A DNA stretch of 64,000 nucleotides from NCBI GenBank assembly GCA_022495995.1, contig JAFEMH010002554.1, positions 248,001-312,000 of the forward strand, read 5' to 3'. The position numbers were made by a program, and so were the translations under genes. Shown in pieces: positions 55,101 through 64,000 of the stretch. Positions within the stretch are counted from its first letter, which is position 1, and each line of letters opens with the position of its first letter. Below the pieces are notes generated by a model. That model saw only the letters and a program-made list of their open reading frames with translations. It ran no database searches and had not been told where the DNA came from. The stretch comes from Adenophora triphylla var. japonica (lineage: Eukaryota; Streptophyta; Magnoliopsida; Asterales; Campanulaceae).

Positions 55101-56577
55101 GTCCATGAACAAAGAGCTTGCAGCCCTTGATCAGAATGGCACGTGGGATCTTGTGGAAGCTCCCATTAACAAGAAAGTCATCGGCAACAAATGGGTGTAT
55201 AAAATAAAATATAATGCAGACGGATCCGTTGAAAGATACAAAGCCCGTTTGGTGATCTTGGGGAACCGTCAGGTTTGAGGAAAAGACCTTTGCCCCAACA
55301 ATCAAAATGGTTACCGTGAGAGTATTTCTTTCCGTTGCTTCCATTCGCGGCTGGGAACTACATCAAATGGACGTACACAATGCGTTCCTTCATGGTGATC
55401 TAAGTGAAGATGTATATATGAAAGTTCCTTTGGGACATCCTGCATCTTCCTCTGGTAAAGTTTGCAAACTCAATAAGTCTCTATACGGTCTCCGTCAGGC
55501 ACCTCGATGTTGGTTTGCAAAACTTTCTATGTCCTTGAAAAAGTACGGTTTTCTCCAGTCATGTTCGGATTAATCTTTATTCTCCTACAAGGCTTTCGCT
55601 GTTGAAATACATGTGCTGGTATATATTGACGATTTGGTTATTGGTGGCAATGACCCTAATGCTATTTCTTGCTTCAAGGCCTATCTTAGTAAGTGTTTTC
55701 ACATGAAGGACCTTGGCCGACTCAAATGTTTTTTGGGTCTTGAGGTGTCACGGCATCCAAAGGGTATTTTTCTTTCTCAGCGTAAGTATACACTTGATAT
55801 ACTTTCTGAAATAGGGCTTCGTGGGGCTCGTCTAGCTCTTACTCCCATTGAGCAAAATCATCAACTAGCTTTGACTGAAGATAAGGAATTGCATGATCCT
55901 GAACCTTATAGGCGTCTCATAGGTCGCCTCATTTATCTCACTATCACACGGCCGGAACTTTCCTATAATGTGCATACTCTTGCATAATTCATGACCAGCC
56001 CCAAGATGGCTCATTGGATGGTGCTCTGCGTATTGTGCGCTATCTTAAAGGACATCCTGGATAAGGTATTCTCCTTCGAGCTGATTCTGATCTTCGGCTA
56101 CGGGCTTATTGTGACTCGGATTGGGCTAGTTGTCCGATTACTTGTCGTTCCCTTACTGCCTATATTGATTTCCTGGGTGGGTCTCTGATATCTTGGAAGA
56201 CTAAGAAGCAAACCACCATATCCCGTTCATCGGCTGAGGCCGAATATCGTTCTATGGCCACTGCCACATGTGAGCTCAAATGGCTTCACAGCTTGCTTGG
56301 ATCCTTCGACATTTCTCACATAGCTCCTATGACCATATTATGTGACAGTCAAGCAGCCTTGCATATGGCTCAAAATCCTGTTCATCACGAACGCACGAAG
56401 CATATTGAAGTTGACTTCCATCTTGTGCGCGATGCTGTTCAAACAGGTGTCATCACAACAAGGAAGGTTCATACTTCGGCACAATTGGCGGATGTACTCA
56501 CTAAAGCTTTGGGGAGCCGTCAATTTCTCATTTTACTTGGCAAGTTGGGTGTGTGTGATCTACACTCTCCAACTTGA
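52159..56577 (+). pseudogene. Copia-3 gag-pol pseudogene, mostly one frame
   Basis: One frame runs from ATG 52159 to 55278 with only two stops (TAA 52540, TGA 52837). Gag shows GENYEKWARVFKGSLRAKSK and a CCHC knuckle (CSHC, KKKGHRVETC near 52985). The protease motif is DSRA instead of DSGA (AGA codon 53338-53340), so the active-site loop is damaged. Integrase has HQRLGHP, CGIC, HCDIWG, TIVDDCSR, RSDNGQEF and SQQNGRVERKHRH (53710-54185). A QLTAQ/TEQPA-rich spacer follows (54660-54850). Reverse transcriptase starts at 55090 (WCESMNKELAALDQNGTWDL), loses frame near 55275, and has [20 protein letters not shown] and YIDDLVIGG. Further damage: TAA 55571, TAA 55985, a shift near 56020 and TAA 56062. 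RNase H is intact from 56254 (HHERTKHIEVDFHLVRD, ADVLTKAL) to TGA 56575. Confidence 0.93.
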
Positions 56578-56586
56578 GGGGGGGGG
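56575..56586 (+). other. Polypurine tract of Copia-3
   Basis: GAGGGGGGGGG directly before the 3' LTR. Confidence 0.88.
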
Positions 56587-56838
56587 TGTTGAGATTTGAC
56601 GAGATATCGTCAATATCTCCTTAGCCTGTAGTTAGGATGTAATTGTATCATTTCTTTATTTCACTCACTTTAAGTTAGGAAGATTGATTTTGTAGCATGA
56701 TTATAGGAGATAAGTATGGAAGGATTGACTCCTTCTCCAAGTAATACTCTAGCTTGTATATAATTAGGGATTGACGCTTTGTAAAAGATCAAGGGAAGTA
56801 AATACATTTTCTCTCCTTCACATACAATGTTCTTAACT
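56587..56838 (+). repeat. 3' LTR of Copia-3
   Basis: 252 bp, the same length and ends as the 5' LTR, followed by TCTTT. Confidence 0.94.
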
Positions 56839-56871
56839 TCTTTTAATATCTTATGTTATCTTTCTTTTTTC

Positions 56872-58591
56872 AGTTATTTTGAAATTGATATACATCATGG
56901 TGGTAATTTTGTTGACAAGCCAGTGTTTGCATTTATTGGAAGGGAAGTGTTTGTTTGTGACAATTGTGATCCAGACTATGTTGGGTATGGTAGTGGCAAA
57001 GTCAGAAATTTTTGTAAAGAAGGTCGAGATGCTATTGGGATAAAATAAAATTGATGTATACAAATTTAGGATGTAAATTTTTTTTTCTCAAAATTAAGGG
57101 GGTCAAAATGTATAAATTCATCATTTTTAGTAATAAAAAGTCATTTTCTAAAAAATTGATAGTGCAAAATTGACACATTCCAAAATTGAAGGGGGTCAGA
57201 TCCCTTGGAGTCAATTGTAATAATAGATCATTGGTGTGAAGTCTTTGGGTTTTCCAGATATTGAAGCAATATATTTCTTGGACCCTACTAACTACTTGTA
57301 AAAGTTTCGAAAAAGGCCATAGAATTATATGGAGGGAATGAAAGTGTGAGAGATGCTTTGAAGTATGTTGCTAAAACAAAAAAGATGGATCTATATATTG
57401 AGCATGTGATTGAGGAGTATGAAATTGTCACCCCATAACTGAAATTGTCTTACAAAATGATGACCACATGACTGTTAACCTAGAGGATGTGAATTTGGGT
57501 GATCAATATAGCCCTATTAACCTGGATGAGGGATTTAGAAGTGCAGTTGCATGATATTGATGTGGGAAATGAAAATGATGTAGATGGAGGTCCTTAATAT
57601 GAGAGTGAGGCTGACAGTTTAGTCTCACTAGATCCTGCCACCGATGATGATTAGGCTCATGATATCCATAACAAGGCACACCTAATTAGGAAGGAAAAAA
57701 GAAGGTGCAAGGTGAAAGGAAAGGAAAAAGTGAAGGAGGGTGAACATGTTACAGAAGGTAGACCTAATAGACAAGGTGAACATGAAATGGATGTTGAGAA
57801 TGAGACTGAAAGGGTTAGTGACAATAGAATAGATGGAGTAAGTGTTGAATAAACTTCAGAAACTGAAACATTTAAGGAATGGGATAGTGAGTATGGGGAA
57901 TTAGATGGTTCTTTATGCCCAATTAGTAGTTATGAAGATAAATGGTTTAAATGAGCTAGGAAGAAAAAAGCGATGTCAACTCCGTACAATCCTAACATAC
58001 CAATCGAGACCTTTGATTTCAGTGTTGGTATGGAATTCGCAGGACCTGATGAGTTGAAGAAAGCTATTATAAGATATGCTGCATATCATGGCACTCAGGT
58101 TTGATATCCGACAAATGAAAGGCATAGGGTGGGAGCAAAGTGTGGAGAGAATTGTTCATGGTTATGGGCCAGTTATGTCACAGGATGTAAATCATTCAAA
58201 GTTAAATCTTATCAGAGCAAGCATAGGTTTTCAAGGAGTTTAAAGGTTAATTTTTGACTTTGTTATTGAGGGACATTGGACTGACTGATGGGCAAGGTTG
58301 GACAATAATTAGTGACCAACGGAAGGGTTTTGTGATTGCAGTGCATGAGTTACAACCACATGCAGAGCATATACATTGAGCTAGGCACATATATGCTAAT
58401 TTTAGAAAAAAAAATTACAGGGATAGCACACAGGAATTTCTTTTCGAAGACTGCAAAAGTAACAACAAAAGAGGGTTTCAACATTGCAATGGAAGGGATA
58501 AATACCTTAAGCATTGAAGCATATGATCAGTTACGTAAGATCGATTCTCATGTAATGGCGTGACTTAATTGCTTATTGTATTCACGTTTAG
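56872..58591 (+). pseudogene. Mutator-like (MuDR-type) transposase pseudogene
   Basis: After a splice acceptor (TTCTTTTTTCAG, ending 56871) the first exon encodes FEIDIHHGGNFVDKPVFAFI and CDNCDPDYVGYGSG, the PB1-like N-terminal domain common in plant MULE transposases. Further on come YFLDPTNYL and GGNESVRDALKYVAKTKKMD then LYIEHVIEEYE (57270-57425), a lysine/glutamate-rich stretch (57660-57800), and the MuDR zinc/plant-specific domain FSVGMEFAGPDELKKAIIRY with RHRVGAKCGENCSWLWASYV (58020-58180). The catalytic-domain segment FVIAVHELQPHAEHI then HIYANFRKK follows, and after a frameshift GFNIAMEGINTLSIEAYDQL and RKIDSHV (58325-58560). Stops and frame changes are numerous. Copia-3 sits in the intron upstream and Copia-4 begins just after the last recognisable residues. 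Confidence 0.82.
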
Positions 58592-58837
58592 TGTTGAGAT
58601 ATTGACAAAGATATTGTCAATATCTTTTTCTTTTGTACATGATTATCGTTTCCTTATTTGATATATGTAAATTAGGTATGATATATGATTAGCTTAATTC
58701 TATGCATTAGTTATGTTATTGATATAATCCTTCTCCAAGTAGGAAACTCATGTATATGTATATATAGAGTTGTAATCAATTGAATCAAGCAAGGAAGTAA
58801 ATAATATTTTCTCCTTCACACAAATCAATTCTTAACT
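58592..58837 (+). repeat. 5' LTR of Copia-4
   Basis: Starts TGTTGAGATATTGACAAAG and ends CAATTCTTAACT. Alignable with the Copia-3 LTR over TTGTCAATATCT, CCTTCTCCAAGTA and TTCTCCTTCACA. Confidence 0.85.
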
Positions 58838-58849
58838 TGGTATCAGAAC
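58838..58849 (+). other. Primer binding site of Copia-4 (mutated)
   Basis: TGGTATCAGAAC; the final GC of the tRNA-Met complement reads AC. Confidence 0.82.
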
Positions 58850-58867
58850 TTCCAAGGTCCGGCCACC

Positions 58868-59660
58868 ATGACCACCGAAGCTAGTGGCGAGAAGAAAGTC
58901 ATGGATGAGAGGCGCTCTCCATACTTTCTTTCGTCAAGTGACAATCCAGGAATGATTCTCACCCATGTCTAATTGAAGAGGGAGAATTATGAAGAATGGG
59001 CTAGGGTTTTCAAGGGATCATTGAGGGCCAAGACGAAGACTGCCTTCATTGATGGAACGATTGAAAAACCCACCATAGGAGACGAACCAAAACTTTGGCA
59101 AACTGTGAACTCGATGGTGGTTTCATGGATCTTTAACACCATTGAGTCAAGCCTTCGTTCCACGGTAAGCTATGTGGATGATGCAAAAACGTTGTGGGAC
59201 AATTTGCGGGAAAGGTTTTCAGTTGGAAACGGACCAAGGATTCAACAACTGAAGGCGGATCTAGCAAACTGCGAACAACAGAAAAGTGAAAGCGTGGCAG
59301 CCTATCTTGGTCACGTGAAGAAACTGTGAGACGATCTGAATGATTTTGACGCACTCTTGACCTGCTCATGTGCGGGGTGCATGTACAATATTAGCACGAA
59401 GTTGGTTCAACGACGTGAAGAAGAGAGGGTTCATCAATTCGTTATGGGCCTTGAAACACCGAAGTTTGAGAACGTGAAGTCCCCCATAGTGAACACAGAA
59501 CTCTTGCCTAATATTAATAAGGCATACTCTATGGTTGCACGGGATGAAAAAGTATGGGCCAACATGCATGATAATTATCCTGCACCTGCCAACTTTATTG
59601 TTCAGACAGTTGTGGGAACAGGTGTGCGCACAACTAGCTCAAAGGGGGAAAGAAAGGATA
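58868..59660 (+). pseudogene. Copia-4 gag pseudogene
   Basis: ATG 58868 begins MTTEASGEKKVMDERRSPYF; the frame has TAA at 58970 and TGA at 59327 but otherwise follows Copia-3 Gag residue by residue (EEWARVFKGSLRAKTKTAFI, VNSMVVSWIFNTIESSLRST, GNGPRIQQLKADLANCEQQK, HQFVMGLETPKFENVKS). It stops before the zinc knuckle, where foreign sequence starts. The first stop replaces the glutamine that Copia-3 has in THVQLK, a CAA to TAA change. Confidence 0.85.
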
Positions 59661-59668
59661 TGAGCTGT

Positions 59669-61540
59669 TGTGATGTACCCGATTTTTTGAAATCAAACGG
59701 AGTCGCCACGCCATTTTTATTTTAAGGGCCAAAACTTTGAAAAATGCCCGATATCAGAGATTTGGGTTCGGAGGTCACGTTACACGCCATGAAGGACGTT
59801 AGTGTGCACCCGAAATGCCTCGTGAAACGAGTCTTCCAAGCTTAAAAACTATTTGTGTGTGTGTGTGTGTTACTTTGGCCAAAATAAGTTGAAACTGAGG
59901 AAAGTAAAAATTGGGAATTCTTTATTAGACTTTGGACAGATCCCATGATTTTTGGTGTGATTTTTGGGTTGAGATTTGACACTCAAAAGATTTTTGGAAG
60001 TTGAAAACCATTTCTGCCAGAATGAAAAAGGCAGTGGACACTTGATTTTGAAATGGACTTTAGGGCTTGAAAACTCCATAATCTGGGAAAAGTCCGAGAA
60101 TGAAAAATGTTCAAAACACCTTAAATAAGGTTTCTGTAAAAGAACTTCCCATTTTGGATATGATTTGAGGGACCAAAACCTTCTGGAAATCTCAGATGTG
60201 AGATCTGGATTTCCAGAGACTGATGAACTGACCTTTAAAGGAAAATTTGAAAAATGGAGTTTTACTCACGCAAAAAATAAAATAAAAATATGTCTGCAAA
60301 TATCTGGATGTTGGATACAAAACTTATTTTGTAGTCAACACCAAATTCCAAGTTTATCCGTGTCCAAAAATTTAGACAATGGACTGAGGTCTTAGAAAAT
60401 TGCTACTGGACAGCAACTTCTCAAGAAGGAAAATGTGATTTTAAAGGGGGTTTTGCATCCATGCTTGTCCCCATTTCCCTAGGTTTTGATTAGTAGTCAC
60501 TAGACATTTTAGTGGTGATCTACTATATCAAACCATCCTTGGGGTACATTAGGACTTAAGCATTTCATTTGCTTGGGAAGGGGAATTTTGTAGAGATGAA
60601 ATTAAAGAGAAAAATCAACTAGAGATTTAAAATGTGGACCATTTGAGATGGTCATTCATGAAGATGAACTTCAAGATGACCATCTTAGGTCAAGATTTAA
60701 GTTAAACTAGACATAAAGTAAATCAAAGTAAGGAGAACAAGATGAACAAGAAGTTAAAAGGGAGTTTTAGGGTTTAGAGAAGGAGGGCTTTACCAATGGT
60801 GACACCCTATCTTCCTAGGCTTGGAATTTGACTTGAGGAGTATCAAGATTTGGTGTTTGACTTGAGGAGTATCAAGATTTGGTGTTTGGATTTGTATTTG
60901 GGTGGATTCAAGGCTTGAATGTGTTTAGGGTTTGATGATAGAGTTGGTCAAAGAGAAAACAAGTAGATAACACTTAAGTCCTCTATGTTTTCTCTCTAAT
61001 CCTCCTCCTAAGGGGTGATTTGAGCTTGGATTGGTGTATGTATGAGAGTATGTATGAGAGTGTTTTGAAAGTATTTTGAGTGAGTGGGGTTTGGGAAAGA
61101 TTGAAGAGAAAATGGTGGCAATTCTAGTGAATTCCCACTGTTTTCTCCCTATTTTTCGCCAGAATACAGCTTCTATGAGCCAATTGTGTTGTGTAAACTG
61201 AGAGAGGAGGGTTCAATTTATAGCCCTCTGAAATTGACAAACATGTCCGCGCGGATTGGATTGTAAACGTGCACTGTTCATTAAATGCAGCTCCAGGCTT
61301 TGGACAGGAAGAATAAAATTCAAAAATTCCAGCAGTTTATGTTTTTCAACTTGCCCAATTCGGATTTTTCCAATTTCTTTTGCTTTTTGAGATTCTTTCC
61401 TTGGTTTATCTTTAAATGGCAAACCCTAATCTACCCTTGGTTGGTTAGAAATGTTAGAAATGTTAGAAATGTTAGGAATGTTAAAACTTCCGTTAATTTT
61501 CTAACGAAAATACTAACAAGCTCAAATTGGAGCACTTACA
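59669..61540 (-). repeat. 3' LTR of the Tat/Ogre-like element (1.87 kb)
   Basis: On the minus strand it starts TGTAAGTGCTCC and ends GGGTACATCACA. The plus strand shows GGAGTCGCCACGCC near 59699-59712. The five bases left of it are GCTGT, but the matching duplication is outside the window. It includes a (GT)n tract (59851-59869), a 30-bp direct duplication at 60830-60887 (GACTTGAGGAGTATCAAGAT) and a 10-bp repeat near 61447-61486. Confidence 0.6.
61447..61486. repeat. 10-bp tandem repeat in the LTR
   Basis: Four units of GAAATGTTA(G), the last with GGAATGTTA. Confidence 0.9.
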
Positions 61541-61739
61541 GTAGCCCCTCGGCGACGGCGCTTTCGAAGGAAGCGGGGTCGTCGATAAGAGTAAGGCTCC
61601 ATATTTGGCAGGATGATCAGGTGATCGAGTGGCTGAACCTATTTAATAGGCTACCTACGTATCCCTAAGAGGAATCAAGCCAGTCGTAGTTCGGGTTTTT
61701 CGACTATCTTCAGTCGTCGTCCCTAGAGTGACTGTTTTA

Positions 61740-62020
61740 GGATGTCAACCTATGATTTGACTATTTTAGGGAAGTTGCCCTATGGTTTGACTATTTTGGG
61801 GAAGTCGCCCTATGGTTTGACTATTTTGGGGAAGTCGCCCTATGGTTTGACTATTTTGGGGAAGTCGCCCTATGGTTTGACTATTTTTGGGGAAGTCGCC
61901 CTATGATTTGACTATTTTGGGGAAGTTGCCCTATGGTTTGACTATTTTGGGGAAGTCGCCCTATGGTTTGACTGTTTTGGGGAAGTCGCCCTATGATTTG
62001 ACTATTTTTTGGGAAGTCGA
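61740..62020. repeat. ~30-bp minisatellite in the 3' region
   Basis: About nine units of GACTATTTTGGGGAAGTCGC plus CCTATGGTTT. Diverged units of the same family reappear at 63100-63215. Confidence 0.93.
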
Positions 62021-62064
62021 ATTAGGGGATGATTGCGATTTATCGCTTTCCTCGTGTTGTGTGT

Positions 62065-62190
62065 GATAGCGTTTTAGGTGCCTCAAACCTTAATGATGGC
62101 GTCTTGGGTGCCTCAAACCTTCATGATGGCGTCTTAGGTGCCTCGAACCTTGGAGATGGCGTCTTAGGTGCCTCGAACCTTGATTTAAAA
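62065..62190. repeat. ~30-bp minisatellite, second type
   Basis: Four units of GGCGTCTTAGGTGCCTCGAA plus CCTTNATGAT. Confidence 0.9.
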
Positions 62191-62339
62191 TGATTTCCCT
62201 TTGATGGTTTGGGATAGAAGGTCTATTGGTGGACTTCATTTGAAGGGATCGGTCTTATGTTTGCTGCCGAGGAAATGGATGATAATGGGAAAAGAAACGG
62301 GATTCCGTTAACTTCGCTGGGGACTTTGTTAGCCTTTGT

Positions 62340-62915
62340 TGGAGTTTAGTTCAGGAGTATGAACCTAAATGGGGACTTAGTTCAGGGGTATGATTCTAAG
62401 TCGAGGTTTAGTTCAGGAGTATGAACCTAAATGGGGACTTAGTTCAGAGTATGATTCTAAGTCGAGGTTTAGTTCAGGGGTATGAACCTAAATAGGGACT
62501 TAGTTCAGGAGTATGATTCTAAGTCGAGGTTTCAGTTCAGGAGTATGAACCTAAATGGGGACCTAGTTCGGGAGTATGATCCTAAGTCGAGGTTTCAGTC
62601 CAGGAGTATGAACCTAAATGGGGACCTAGTTCAGGAGTATGATCCTAAGTCGAGGTTTCAGTTCAGGAGTATGAACCTAAATGGGGACCTAGTTCAGGAG
62701 TATGATCCTAAGTCGGGGTTTCAGTTCAGGAGTATGAACCTAAATGGGGACTCAGTTCAGGAGTATGATCCTAAGTCGAGGTTTTAGTTCAGGAGTATGA
62801 ACCTAAATAGGGACCTAGTTCAGGAGTATGATCCTAAGTCGGGGTTTCAGTTCAGGAGCATGAACCTAAATGGGGACTCAGTTCAGGAGTATGATCCTAA
62901 GTCGAGGTTTTGTAC
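62340..62915. repeat. ~60-bp minisatellite, third type
   Basis: About nine units, each made of two half-units: AGTTCAGGAGTATGAACCTA with AATGGGGACCT, and AGTTCAGGAGTATGATCCTA with AGTCGAGGTTTC. Later units are 63 bp, so an open frame (62482-62787) with a 21-residue repeat arises; I do not regard it as a gene. Confidence 0.93.
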
Positions 62916-63099
62916 CTGAGGGAGACTGTTTGAGGGCGTTCTTGCAGGGGAAGATTAGAGCTTACGATGATCATCGGGGAAAAGGGTGACCGTGTTGGTC
63001 AAGTGGCTGGACCTAAGGTAGGCTACCTACGTATCCCGAGTGGGAATCAAGACTGGACGTAGTTCGAAAACTGCTGGGGATGGTCTTTGATGGTTTGAC

Positions 63100-63215
63100 G
63101 GTATTTGGGAGTCACCCGAGGTTTGACTGTTTTTGGGAAGTCGCCCTAAGATTTGACTATTTTTGGGAAGTCGCCCTAAGACTTGACTATTTTTGGGAAG
63201 TCACCCTAAGATTTG
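63100..63215. repeat. ~30-bp minisatellite, first type again
   Basis: Four units of TTTGACTATTTTTGGGAAGT plus CGCCCTAAGA, separated from the main array by the third type. Confidence 0.88.
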
Positions 63216-63479
63216 ATGATAATGTTCTTTTAGAAAAGTAGTTGACTAAGATATGCTTTCATACCGTGCTGTGCTTACTGTAGGCTATAGGAAGGGACCG
63301 AGGCTTCTACTGGTGATGTTGATGAAGAGTTGTTGGGTTGCGGTTTCTGCTGACGATTTGTTGTCTTTGGAGGCATTTTGACCTGAAGGGGGAGTTTGGT
63401 TGAGTCTGCATCTTGCTGGTGATCGTCAACCTTGTAGAAGTTGTTGAGCTTGTCTTCACATTGGGACTTCTTGCTTTTG

Positions 63480-63945
63480 AGAACTTGGTGTCTCTGACCG
63501 ATTTTCATTTGAGAACTTGGCGTCCCTGACCGATTTGCATTTTGAGAACTTGGCGTCCCTGACCGAATTGTATTTGAGAAATTGGCATCCCTGACCGAAT
63601 TGTATTTGAGAACTTCGCATCTCTGATCGTATTATATTTGGGAACTTGGCGTCCCTAACCGATTTGCATTTTGAGAACTTGGCATCTCTGACCGATTTTC
63701 ATTTGAGAACTTGGCGTCTCTGACCGATTTGTATTTGAGAACTTAGCGTCTCTGACCGATTTGTATTTGAGAACTTGGCGTCTCTGTCCGTACTGTATTT
63801 GAGAACTTGGCGTCTCTGACCGAACTGTATTTGAGAACTTAGCGTCTCTGACCGTACTCTGACCGAACTGTATTTGAGAAATCGGCGTCTCTGACCGTAC
63901 TGTATTTGAGAACTTGGCGTCTCTGACCGATTTGTAGACAATGGA
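63480..63945. repeat. 32-bp minisatellite, fourth type
   Basis: About fourteen units of TTTGAGAACTTGGCGTCTCT plus GACCGATTTGTA, with variants GACCGTACTGTA and GACCGAACTGTA. The open frames on the minus strand across it are by-products of the repeat. Confidence 0.93.
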
Positions 63946-64000
63946 GGTGATCTGCACACGTTTTGCCCGGAATCATCTCTTGCCGAAAAGGGGCATTTGA

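Larger units (their letters stand above)
51871..56838 (+). mobile_element. Copia-3: Ty1/copia retrotransposon (5.0 kb)
   Basis: Two 252-bp LTRs (51871-52122, 56587-56838) with target duplication TCTTT at 51866-51870 and 56839-56843. Primer site TGGTATCAGAGC follows the 5' LTR directly (52123-52134), and a long G-run (GAGGGGGGGGG) precedes the 3' LTR. Termini are TG...CT, a known non-canonical Copia pair. The LTRs differ at about seven positions. It inserted into a probable intron of a Mutator-type transposase gene. Confidence 0.96.
58592..59668 (+). mobile_element. Copia-4: 5' part of a Copia-3 relative, interrupted
   Basis: A 246-bp LTR (58592-58837; TG...CT ends), primer site TGGTATCAGAAC (one mismatch to the standard) and a gag region closely related to Copia-3. 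The element breaks off at 59668, where the LTR of a Ty3/gypsy element begins, so the remainder probably lies beyond the right edge of the window. Confidence 0.82.
59669..64000 (-). mobile_element. Ty3/gypsy element, Tat/Ogre-like, 3' part only
   Basis: On the minus strand a polypurine-like CGAGGGGCTAC directly precedes TGTAAGTGCTCC, and the LTR runs to ACATCACA at 59669. Upstream of that LTR (to the right) lies a long untranslated region made of minisatellite blocks, the usual arrangement of Tat/Ogre elements between pol and the 3' LTR. Two copies of a GGCTACCTACGTATCCC...GGAATCAAG module (61647, 63001) are also of a type I associate with such elements. No pol is visible; it should lie to the right of the window. 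The insertion interrupts Copia-4. Confidence 0.6.

Noticed and set aside
55991..56188. Hydrophobic 65-residue ORF resembling a membrane protein
   Set aside because: It is the reverse transcriptase/RNase H region of Copia-3 read in a shifted frame.
62482..62787. 101-residue ORF with a 21-residue repeat
   Set aside because: By-product of the 63-bp minisatellite in the 3' region of the gypsy-like element.
61740..63945. Possible CRISPR-like regular repeats
   Set aside because: Units are contiguous tandem repeats without unique spacers, in a plant retrotransposon; this is minisatellite DNA.

Overview
This is repeat-dominated nuclear DNA from a plant, almost certainly a eudicot; I cannot name the species. 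The signs are AT-rich intergenic DNA, long (TA)n, (AAT)n and (CT)n tracts, CTCCCTCCGTCCC-type Stowaway MITEs, Copia elements primed by initiator tRNA-Met, Helitron ends (TC...CTAG with a terminal hairpin), and fragments of plant genes (JAZ/TIFY, AP-2 mu). Only one gene looks intact: prefoldin subunit 6 (2335-2721, minus). No tRNA, rRNA or CRISPR was seen.

Layout. 1-6.5 kb: a Pack-MULE-like element with a nested Stowaway, the prefoldin gene, and two more Stowaways. 6.5-15.5 kb: a 9-kb putative non-autonomous LTR element filled with minisatellites, including a 114-bp array. 15.5-20.7 kb: a decayed Copia (Copia-1) abutting its right end. 20.7-25.1 kb: nested MITEs, a long (TA)n tract, and a TIR element carrying an N-terminal gene fragment. 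25.1-29.6 kb: a second Copia (Copia-2, minus) with a Stowaway inside one LTR. 29.7-32 kb: a LINE ORF1-type (DUF4283/zinc-knuckle) pseudogene broken by a Tourist-like MITE and a LINE tail. 32-36 kb: a CACTA-like left end, arrays of a ~150-bp repeat, and a palindromic foldback element with a 9-bp target duplication. 37.2-51.2 kb: a Helitron district with four elements inferred from their ends; three carry host gene fragments (five-exon unknown gene, JAZ/TIFY6 exon 1, SDE5-like, NDUFAF5-like exon 1, AP-2 mu exon 1). 51.3-59.7 kb: a Mutator transposase pseudogene hit by two related Copia elements (Copia-3, Copia-4). 59.7-64 kb: 3' LTR and minisatellite-rich 3' region of a Tat/Ogre-like Ty3/gypsy element that runs off the right edge.

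How it fits together. There is no operon or pathway; the window is a record of nested insertions. Many boundaries can be fixed by target duplications: ACAGT for Copia-1, ACAAT for Copia-2, TCTTT for Copia-3, ACACC for a short LTR element that split a captured exon, ATATGTTTA for the foldback element, and TTA/TAA for the Tourist-like MITEs. All recognisable transposon proteins are broken by stops or frameshifts. The most notable points are the abutting Helitron ends with captured first exons, a 1.5-kb LTR element with an unrecognised ~200-codon ORF, the self-palindromic foldback element with an empty site nearby, and non-canonical LTR termini in every Copia seen.
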